A stretch of 64,000 nucleotides of DNA, from positions 200,618 through 264,617 of the forward strand of contig CACEVU010000002.1 in NCBI GenBank assembly GCA_902563105.1, in the 5' to 3' direction. Positions 57,642-64,000 of the stretch are shown here, piece after piece (the stretch's first letter is position 1; every line of letters starts with the position of its first letter). Made by a program: the position numbers and the translations under genes. The notes below the pieces were generated by a model. The model did not search any database. It was not told the origin of the DNA and was given only the letters and a program-made list of their open reading frames with translations. This DNA is from an uncultured SAR86 cluster bacterium (GTDB taxonomy: Bacteria > Pseudomonadota > Gammaproteobacteria > Magnimaribacterales > AG-339-G14).

Positions 57642-59222
57642 TTAATTATAAGCTGCATGAATTAAGGATTTGGTGTATTCATCTTTTGCATTTTGAAAGA
57701 TGTCACTTCTTTTACCTTTTTCAACTATTTTACCTGACTTTAGAACAACAATTTCATCTGCCAAGGCATTTATGACTTTTAAATCATGGCTAATTAATAA
57801 ATAACTTAAGCCTCTCTTTGACTGCAAATCCAACAAAAGATTTATAATTTCTTTCTGTATAGAAATATCCAAGGCAGATGTTGGTTCATCAAGGATTAAT
57901 AGTTCGGGCTCTAATATTAAAACTTTGGCTAAAGCTATTCTTTGACGCTGACCTCCAGAAAATTCATGTGGAAACTTTTCAAGACAACTTTTGTCCAATT
58001 TGACTTCATCAATTATTCTTAAAATTCTTTCCTTTTTCTCTTCTGAAGTTAGAAATGATTCATGAATGTCGAGTCCCTCTTTAATAATATCTATAATTTT
58101 TTGTCTCGGAGACAATGAGCTAAAAGGGTCTTGAAATACAAGCTGACAATTTTTTTTAAAAAATTTTTTTTCTTTTTTTGTCAAACTTGAAAGGTTTCGA
58201 CCATTAAAAAATATGTCTCCTGTAAATTTTTCAATACCCAATATTGATCTAGCTAAGGATGACTTTCCAGATCCAGATTCTCCTACAAGACCAAGAGCTG
58301 AATTTTTATAAATAGAAATATTTATATCTTGCAGAGCAGAAAAATTACTCTTTCTTCCAATAAAATCTTTCCTAGAATAAATCAGATCAACAGAACAAAC
58401 TTCAAGAATTTTACTCTCCAAGCTCACTTCATTTATTTTTGGCTCTGGTGAGGAATTTATTAATCTTTCGGTATATTTATTTTTAGGATTTAGAAAAATT
58501 TCTTCAACCGCATTTTCCTCTTCAATAATCCCTTTTTGCATCACCAGGACCCTGTCAGATATTTTTCTAACAATGTTTAAATCATGGGATATGAAGATAA
58601 TACTCATTCCTATTTTTCGTTGTATTTTTTTAAGCAAAACTAATAGGCTTTGCTCAACACTAACATCTAGAGCTGTTGTAGGTTCGTCTGCTATTAAAAG
58701 TTCCGGTTCATTAGCAATGGCAATGGCAATCATGACCCTCTGCCTTTGTCCTCCAGAAATTTGGTGTGGAAAAGAATCATAAATTTTTTTAGGATCATCA
58801 AATTCTACTTCTTCAAGAAGTTGCATTACCTTGTATTTCTTTTCTGTCGAGGAGAGTTTCGATGAAATAGACTCTTTTATTTGTGCGCCACATTTAATGA
58901 AAGGATTTAAAGAAGTCATTGGTTCTTGAAAAATCATGGAAATTTTTTTTCCTCTTATTTTTTTCATTTGAGAGCCCGTCTTCTTAATAAGGTCTTCTTC
59001 ATGGAATAAAATTTCACTTTCTTTGCCATGACTAGCTAGAGGGTAAGGTAATAGTTTCATTAAAGATAAACCGATTATGCTTTTTCCAGATCCAGATTCT
59101 CCAACGATCGATAAAGTTTCTCCCTTAGAAATGCCAAAAGAAATATTTGATGCTGCTAAAATCTGATCATTGAGATTAGTTTTGAAATAGATAGATAGAT
59201 TTTTTACTTCCAAAAGTTTCAT
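57642..59222 (-). CDS. Fused double-ATPase ABC protein, oligopeptide/YejF type
   Basis: Two ABC ATPase domains in one chain, as in YejF or fused DppD-DppF. Domain 1 (about residues 1-255): Walker A GESGSGKS, signature SGGQRQRVM, Walker [14 protein letters not shown]. Domain 2 (about 270-526): [32 protein letters not shown]. Length 526 residues. No permease or solute-binding gene is adjacent, so its membrane partners must be elsewhere. Substrate is probably a peptide or related compound. Divergent from the DsbD-domain gene, 14 bases away. Confidence 0.92.
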   Translation of the reverse strand: MKLLEVKNLSIYFKTNLNDQILAASNISFGISKGETLSIVGESGSGKSIIGLSLMKLLPYPLASHGKESEILFHEEDLIKKTGSQMKKIRGKKISMIFQEPMTSLNPFIKCGAQIKESISSKLSSTEKKYKVMQLLEEVEFDDPKKIYDSFPHQISGGQRQRVMIAIAIANEPELLIADEPTTALDVSVEQSLLVLLKKIQRKIGMSIIFISHDLNIVRKISDRVLVMQKGIIEEENAVEEIFLNPKNKYTERLINSSPEPKINEVSLESKILEVCSVDLIYSRKDFIGRKSNFSALQDINISIYKNSALGLVGESGSGKSSLARSILGIEKFTGDIFFNGRNLSSLTKKEKKFFKKNCQLVFQDPFSSLSPRQKIIDIIKEGLDIHESFLTSEEKKERILRIIDEVKLDKSCLEKFPHEFSGGQRQRIALAKVLILEPELLILDEPTSALDISIQKEIINLLLDLQSKRGLSYLLISHDLKVINALADEIVVLKSGKIVEKGKRSDIFQNAKDEYTKSLIHAAYN

Positions 59223-59227
59223 ATAAT
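59222..59227 (+). promoter_or_regulatory. -10 box of the dsbD-fragment gene
   Basis: A perfect TATAAT lies nine bases before the ATG at 59237, so the transcript would start about three bases before the ATG. The first T is also the first base of the divergent ABC gene. No convincing -35 (ATTTTT at 59199) and no Shine-Dalgarno is visible. Confidence 0.5.
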
Positions 59228-59236
59228 CAAGATTAC

Positions 59237-59674
59237 ATGAAAAAAATCTTTTTTATAATCAGCTTGTTTGCTTCATTGAATTTTGTTCAAGTAATTGAGC
59301 TGAACGAGTACATTCCTTCAGCAGAAGAAGCTTTTGTCCTTTCTGCTGAGATCAAGAAAGAAAAAATATTCATAAAATTTAAAGTCTTTAAAGATACTTA
59401 CATTTATGCAGACAAATTTTTTTTAGGGAATATTGAACTTGTTGAAACAAATTATGAATTATTAGGGGAAATTATAGAAAGGGAAGATTATCTATTTGGT
59501 CTTGTTAAAGTCCTAGAATCAGACTTTAAGATTATTTTTTCCCCTGATTTAAAAAAAGAAATTTCTTTTAAATATCAAGGTTGTTATAAAAACAAAATTT
59601 GTTATCCATCAGTAGAAAAAAAAATATCTATTAAATACAACGATAAAAAAATAACTTCTGTGAAAATAGATTAA
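59237..59674 (+). CDS. Stand-alone DsbD N-terminal (alpha) domain
   Basis: A 145-residue exported protein with a signal peptide (about residues 1-19). The mature part resembles only the periplasmic alpha domain of the thiol-disulfide transporter DsbD: the Ig-like fold ends in YQGCYKNKICYP, where C116 and C122 match E. coli C103 and C109 with the same five-residue spacing. The eight-helix domain and C-terminal thioredoxin domain are missing and do not follow in any frame; aroQ starts 21 bases later. In other gammaproteobacteria complete dsbD often lies near aroQ-accB-accC, so this is probably a reduced version. A periplasmic reductase needing a separate electron donor is inferred. Confidence 0.85.
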   Translation: MKKIFFIISLFASLNFVQVIELNEYIPSAEEAFVLSAEIKKEKIFIKFKVFKDTYIYADKFFLGNIELVETNYELLGEIIEREDYLFGLVKVLESDFKIIFSPDLKKEISFKYQGCYKNKICYPSVEKKISIKYNDKKITSVKID

Positions 59675-59695
59675 ATATCCGCTAAAATCCTAAAA

Positions 59696-60130
59696 ATGAA
59701 GTCATTCTTGCTTTTAAATGGTCCAAATCTTAATTTACTAGGTAAAAGAGAAACTGAAATTTATGGTGAAAGTTCTTTAGAAGAAATAGAAACTAATTTA
59801 GTTGAGATTGCAAAAGAAAATAAAGTCACTTTGCATACTTTTCAGAGCAACGCAGAACATGAATTAGTAAATAGAATACAAAGCGGTAAGGAAGAAGATA
59901 TTGCCTGTATCTTATTTAATCCAGGAGCATTTACACATACTAGCGTAGCTCTTAGGGATGCTATTCTTGGAGTAGATATTCCCTTTATCGAAATTCATAT
60001 AAGTAATATTTTTAATAGAGAAGCCTTTCGTGAAAAATCTTATTTCTCTGATATCGCAGTTGGTATTATTTCTGGTTTTGGTGAAAAGGGATATAAAGCA
60101 GCATTAGAAATGGCAATAGAAAAATTTTAG
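59696..60130 (+). CDS. aroQ: 3-Dehydroquinate dehydratase, type II
   Basis: Third step of the shikimate pathway. [12 protein letters not shown] at residues 8-19, the active-site tyrosine Y23, [16 protein letters not shown], and [14 protein letters not shown] with its conserved histidine. Length 144 residues is typical of the dodecameric type II enzyme. Followed by accB after 10 bases, the conserved aroQ-accB-accC order. Confidence 0.96.
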   Translation: MKSFLLLNGPNLNLLGKRETEIYGESSLEEIETNLVEIAKENKVTLHTFQSNAEHELVNRIQSGKEEDIACILFNPGAFTHTSVALRDAILGVDIPFIEIHISNIFNREAFREKSYFSDIAVGIISGFGEKGYKAALEMAIEKF

Positions 60131-60140
60131 AGGAAAAACT

Positions 60141-60608
60141 ATGGATATTAGAAAAGTAAAAAAACTGATTGAAATGTTAGAGGAATCACAACTTAATGAA
60201 ATTGAAATTAAAGAAGGTGAAGAATCTGTCAAATTGGTAAAAGCAGTTTCTGTGCCTGTGCAGGAGCAAATTTTAACTTCAAACTTGAATTCCACTGTGG
60301 CTCAACCATCCGAACCAAATGATCTAAATTCTGAATTAAAAAATGATCAGCCAGAAGAGTCTGAAGCTATATCTGGAAAAACAATTGATTCTCCGATGGT
60401 GGGAACATTTTATGCGGCTCCTAATCCAGGAGCAAAAGATTTTGTGTCTGTGGGAGAAAAGATTTCAGAAGGCGATGTGTTATGCATTATTGAAGCAATG
60501 AAGATGATGAACGAAGTAAAGGCTGATTCATCAGGTACAATTAAACAAATCCTTATTGAAAACGCTGAACCGGTTGAATTTGGGCAACCTTTATTTGTAA
60601 TAGAGTAA
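60141..60608 (+). CDS. accB: Biotin carboxyl carrier protein of acetyl-CoA carboxylase
   Basis: Carries biotin between AccC and the carboxyltransferase. N-terminal [16 protein letters not shown], a flexible Glu/Ser/Pro-rich linker (about 35-78), and the biotinyl domain with EAMKMMNEV in which K121 is the biotinylated lysine. The thumb-like [15 protein letters not shown] is present. Length 155 residues. BirA at 17145 should modify it. Directly followed by accC with no gap. Confidence 0.97.
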   Translation: MDIRKVKKLIEMLEESQLNEIEIKEGEESVKLVKAVSVPVQEQILTSNLNSTVAQPSEPNDLNSELKNDQPEESEAISGKTIDSPMVGTFYAAPNPGAKDFVSVGEKISEGDVLCIIEAMKMMNEVKADSSGTIKQILIENAEPVEFGQPLFVIE

Positions 60609-61949
60609 ATGTTCAAAAAAATTCTCATTGCTAATCGAGGTGAGGTAGCTCTTAGAGTGCTTAGAGCTTGCAAAGAGATGGGAATTGCAACTGTAGCCAT
60701 ATATTCTGAAGCTGATAAAAATTTAAAACATGTAAAGATGGCAGATGAGTCGGTTTGCATTGGTCCCGCAGAATCAACTAAAAGTTATCTTAATATCCCA
60801 GCGATAATTAGCGCCTGCGAAGTCACAGACAGTGATGCTATCCATCCAGGCGTAGGTTTCCTTGCAGAAAATGATCACTTTGCAGAACAAATTGAAGCAA
60901 GTGGATACACGTTTATAGGGCCTGATCCAGAAAGTATAAAAATTATGGGTAATAAAATTTCTGCTAAAGAAGCGGTATCAGAATCTGGAATGAAATGCGT
61001 TCCAGGCACTGGAAGAATTTCTGCAACAAATAGAGAAACAATGGAAATTGCAAAAAAAATTGGTTATCCGGTGATCATTAAAGCTGCAGCTGGGGGCGGT
61101 GGAAAAGGTATTCAAGTAGTTAAAGAGGAGGAGGATTTGCTAGACAAACTGCAATTGACTCAGCGAGAAGCTTTGAATAGCTTTGGAAGTGATGAGATAT
61201 ATTTAGAGAAGTTTCTTACCTCCCCAAGACACATAGAAATTCAAATTGCTGCAGATAATTCCGGAAAAGTGATTCACTTTTTTGAAAGGGACTGTTCTAT
61301 TCAGAGAAAAAATCAAAAAATCATTGAAGAAGCTCCTGCATTTGGAATACCAGAAGAAAAACTCGAGGGGATAAGAAAAATAGCGGTAGATACGTGTAAA
61401 AAATTGAACTACAAGGGCCTTGGCACTTTCGAGTTTCTTTACGAAAATGAAGAGTTTTATTTTATTGAAATGAATACCCGTCTTCAGGTTGAGCACACCA
61501 TAACTGAAATGATTACAGGTATCGACTTAGTAAAATTACAAATTAAGATTGCCGCCGGTGAAAATATAAGATTTTCTCAAGAAGAAATAAATTGCAGAGG
61601 TCATGCTATCGAGTGCAGAATAAATGCAGAAAATTCTGAAACTTTTATTCCATCCCCTGGATTGGTTACAGAATTTCATCCGCCAGGAGGGTTTAGAATC
61701 AGAACGGACTCGCATTTATACTCTGGGTATAAAGTTCCACAATACTACGACGCACTGGTTGCAAAGATTTGTTCTCACTCTAAAGATCGACTTGACGCTA
61801 TAAGAAAAATGCGAGTTGCCCTTGAGGAAATGTACATCGAAGGAATTGATACCAATACAGATTTACACGATAAAATTTTTCATGAACAAAACTTTGTTGA
61901 AGGAAATATTTCTATAAATTATCTTAAAGAAATTTTGAACATTTCCTAA
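60609..61949 (+). CDS. accC: Biotin carboxylase of acetyl-CoA carboxylase
   Basis: ATP-dependent carboxylation of biotin on AccB. ATP-grasp segments: [20 protein letters not shown], the glycine-rich [35 protein letters not shown], and [17 protein letters not shown]. Length 446 residues. Its stop overlaps the leuS ATG by one base (TAATG). Confidence 0.97.
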   Translation: MFKKILIANRGEVALRVLRACKEMGIATVAIYSEADKNLKHVKMADESVCIGPAESTKSYLNIPAIISACEVTDSDAIHPGVGFLAENDHFAEQIEASGYTFIGPDPESIKIMGNKISAKEAVSESGMKCVPGTGRISATNRETMEIAKKIGYPVIIKAAAGGGGKGIQVVKEEEDLLDKLQLTQREALNSFGSDEIYLEKFLTSPRHIEIQIAADNSGKVIHFFERDCSIQRKNQKIIEEAPAFGIPEEKLEGIRKIAVDTCKKLNYKGLGTFEFLYENEEFYFIEMNTRLQVEHTITEMITGIDLVKLQIKIAAGENIRFSQEEINCRGHAIECRINAENSETFIPSPGLVTEFHPPGGFRIRTDSHLYSGYKVPQYYDALVAKICSHSKDRLDAIRKMRVALEEMYIEGIDTNTDLHDKIFHEQNFVEGNISINYLKEILNIS

Positions 61950-64000
61950 TGTCTGAAAAAGAATATAATTTTCAATCCATTGAAAAAAAAGCTCAACAAT
62001 TCTGGGAAAAAAATAAGTCATTTGAAGTTGAACCTGATTCTACAAAAGAAAAATTTTATTGCCTGAGCATGTTTCCTTATCCCTCTGGCCAGTGTCATAT
62101 GGGTCACGTAAGAAACTATACAATCGGAGACGTTATATCTAGGTTTCATAGACTTAAGGGAAAAAACGTTCTTCAGCCTATGGGTTGGGATGCCTTTGGA
62201 CTCCCAGCCGAGAATGCTGCAATACAGAATAAAGTTTCGCCCCAAGACTGGACAGAAAAAAATATTGAAGAAATGAAGCTTCAACTTAAGTCTCTTGGTT
62301 TTGCTTATGATTGGCGAAGAGAATTGAAAACTTGTAGTGAGGATTATTATAAATGGGAGCAATGGTTGTTCTGTAAGCTTTACGAAAAAGGTTTAGTTGT
62401 AAGAGAAAAAGCAGAGGTTAATTGGGATCCTGTAGACAAGACTGTTTTAGCAAACGAACAAGTAATTGACGGAAAAGGTTGGCGATCAGGTGCGGTTGTA
62501 GAAAAAAAAGAAATTAATCAGTGGTCTTTTAGAATAACTGATTTTGCTGAAGAGCTACTTAATGATCTTGAGCTTTTAGATGGTTGGCCCGAACAAGTCA
62601 AAATTATGCAGAAAAATTGGATTGGGAAATCTGAAGGAGTTTTATTTAATTTTAATTCAAACGAAAATGATAAAATTGAAGTTTTTACAACAAGGCCAGA
62701 TACCATCATGGGAGTCACATTTGTGGCTTTATCATTCAACCATGAGATCGTCCAAAGAGAAGTTGAGTCTAACGATGAACTACTAAAATGGATTAATCTT
62801 AATTCAGACATCAAGATGCCTGAAGCAGATTTATCTAAGCAAGAAAAAAAAGGTTTTAAATTAAAGACGAAAGCAATTCACCCAATCTCTAATAAAGAAA
62901 TAGAGATATGGGTGGCTAATTTTGTTTTAGCAGATTATGGCTCAGGAGCTTTAATGGGCGTCCCAGGACATGATCAAAGAGATTTTGACTTTGCAAAAGC
63001 TCATAAGATTGAAATCTTACAAGTAATAGATAATGGAAATGGAAAGCTGGATAAGATGGACAAAGCAGTTGAAGAAAAAGGGGAAATAATAAATTCTGGA
63101 AAATTAAATGGTCTTACCTATGAAGAAGCTTTTTCTAAACTTACTGAAAATAATGACTTAGGTTTCAAAGGTGAGAAGAAAATAAATTTTCGCCTGAAAA
63201 ACTGGGGTGTTTCGAGACAAAGATCTTGGGGAGCCCCAATACCCATGTTTATTTCAGAAAGTGGCGATAAGGTTTTACCTTTTAGCAATCTTTCAAAAGA
63301 TCAAATCTTAAAAGACGAAATTGAAGTTGATGGCATAAATTATTTTAAAGAAAAGGATACATTTGATACTTTTGTAGAATCTTCTTGGTATTACGCAAGA
63401 TTTGCTTCTTACAATGCAAGTGAGTCAATGTTTGATTTTGAAGCAGATTATTGGATGCCAGTTGATCAGTATATTGGTGGCATTGAGCATGCAATTCTTC
63501 ATCTTTTGTATTCTCGTTTTTTTTGTAAGGCAATGAATGATTTATCGCTCATTAAAACAAGAGAGCCTTTTAAAAGACTATTGTGTCAAGGCATGGTGCT
63601 TAAAGATGGATCTAAAATGTCAAAATCAAAAGGAAACATAGTTAATCCTGACGAACTAATAAAAAAATATGGAGCTGATACAGTAAGACTATTCTCAATG
63701 TTTGCTGCCCCTCCCGAACAGTCTCTTGAGTGGTCAAATTCAGGAGTAAATGGTTCACATAAATTTATAAAAAGACTTTGGGCTATAGCTCAAAGTCTTT
63801 TATCACAAAAGATTGATGAAAAAAGTAATTCTGAAGATTTGAATGATCTTGAAATAAAATTAAACCAAACCATTAAGAAAGTTTCTGAGGACTTCGAAGA
63901 AAAAAATCAATTTAACACTGCAATTTCTGCAGTGATGGAATTACTTAATGCTATTCCAAAGAAAATGCTAGGTAATTCAGTTTCCAAAGATACTCACAAT
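61949..64000 (+). CDS. leuS: Leucyl-tRNA synthetase, N-terminal part
   Basis: Charges tRNA-Leu. The reading frame is open from the ATG at 61949 to the window end (684 codons) and continues beyond. The HIGH-type motif reads [31 protein letters not shown], the editing-domain [37 protein letters not shown] and the KMSKS loop SKMSKSKGN follow. In many gammaproteobacteria leuS lies elsewhere, but one-base overlap with accC shows cotranscription here. Confidence 0.97.
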   Translation, partial: MSEKEYNFQSIEKKAQQFWEKNKSFEVEPDSTKEKFYCLSMFPYPSGQCHMGHVRNYTIGDVISRFHRLKGKNVLQPMGWDAFGLPAENAAIQNKVSPQDWTEKNIEEMKLQLKSLGFAYDWRRELKTCSEDYYKWEQWLFCKLYEKGLVVREKAEVNWDPVDKTVLANEQVIDGKGWRSGAVVEKKEINQWSFRITDFAEELLNDLELLDGWPEQVKIMQKNWIGKSEGVLFNFNSNENDKIEVFTTRPDTIMGVTFVALSFNHEIVQREVESNDELLKWINLNSDIKMPEADLSKQEKKGFKLKTKAIHPISNKEIEIWVANFVLADYGSGALMGVPGHDQRDFDFAKAHKIEILQVIDNGNGKLDKMDKAVEEKGEIINSGKLNGLTYEEAFSKLTENNDLGFKGEKKINFRLKNWGVSRQRSWGAPIPMFISESGDKVLPFSNLSKDQILKDEIEVDGINYFKEKDTFDTFVESSWYYARFASYNASESMFDFEADYWMPVDQYIGGIEHAILHLLYSRFFCKAMNDLSLIKTREPFKRLLCQGMVLKDGSKMSKSKGNIVNPDELIKKYGADTVRLFSMFAAPPEQSLEWSNSGVNGSHKFIKRLWAIAQSLLSQKIDEKSNSEDLNDLEIKLNQTIKKVSEDFEEKNQFNTAISAVMELLNAIPKKMLGNSVSKDTHN

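Overview
The window is an AT-rich, very tightly packed bacterial chromosome segment. The gene order tRNA-Tyr, tRNA-Thr, tuf, tRNA-Trp, secE, nusG, rplKAJL, rpoBC, rpsLG, fusA, rpsJ, rplC is that of a gammaproteobacterium, and LpxC, BamD, TonB receptors and the secA-argJ-yacG-coaE neighbourhood agree. The AT richness, near-zero intergenic distances, trimmed proteins (RNase R, BirA, SecA, a DsbD fragment) and the mix of TonB receptor, sulfatase, GH3 enzyme, epoxide hydrolase and short-chain dehydrogenase suggest a streamlined marine oligotroph of the SAR86 type. That placement is inference from gene content, not a phylogeny.

Layout. 1-17116 (minus strand) is the information-processing block: the tRNA/tuf/secE-nusG operon, rplKAJL, rpoBC, the str genes and the start of the S10 operon, with strong sigma70 promoters before tRNA-Tyr, before tRNA-Thr/tuf, before rpsL and before rpsJ. 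17145-30013 holds birA, a tRNA-Thr, a cytoplasmic GH3 glycosidase, rraA, rnr-rlmB, then lpxC-secA-argJ-TMP-synthase-like gene, facing coaE-yacG. 30073-38440 is an accessory metabolic stretch: MFS transporter, D-aminoacylase-type amidohydrolase with a palindromic operator, FkbM methyltransferase, tRNA-Ala, a four-gene operon (small membrane protein, fatty-acid desaturase, redoxin, crotonase), an epoxide hydrolase and a lipoprotein. 38514-42579 holds a probable metal-uptake pair (His-rich exported peptide plus ZnuD-like TonB receptor) and a sulfatase. 42658-44371 is a small island bounded by two direct 46-bp copies of the 3' half of tRNA-Ile, carrying three genes of unknown function. 44518-48815 is an SDR and ilvBHC. 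48889-55918 holds rluD, bamD, a PP0621-type protein, a DUF5916 outer-membrane protein, a flavin reductase, rsmD, rho and trxA. 55960-64000 holds ilvD, a fused oligopeptide-type ABC ATPase, an orphan DsbD alpha domain, aroQ, accB, accC and the start of leuS.

Genes that work together: BirA (17145) biotinylates AccB (60141), the carrier for AccC; IlvBH, IlvC and IlvD cover three successive steps of branched-chain amino-acid synthesis; SecE and SecA belong to one translocon; LpxC, BamD and the TonB receptor serve the outer membrane. No stretch over 300 bases lacks a gene. No rRNA gene, CRISPR array, transposase, integrase or prophage was seen.

The most unusual items are the tRNA-Ile mini-island without an integrase, the stand-alone DsbD N-terminal domain, the TMP-synthase domain that has lost its usual Nudix partner, the SecA without its zinc tail, and a recurrent pattern of -10 boxes only 7-15 bases before start codons, which suggests leaderless or nearly leaderless mRNAs.
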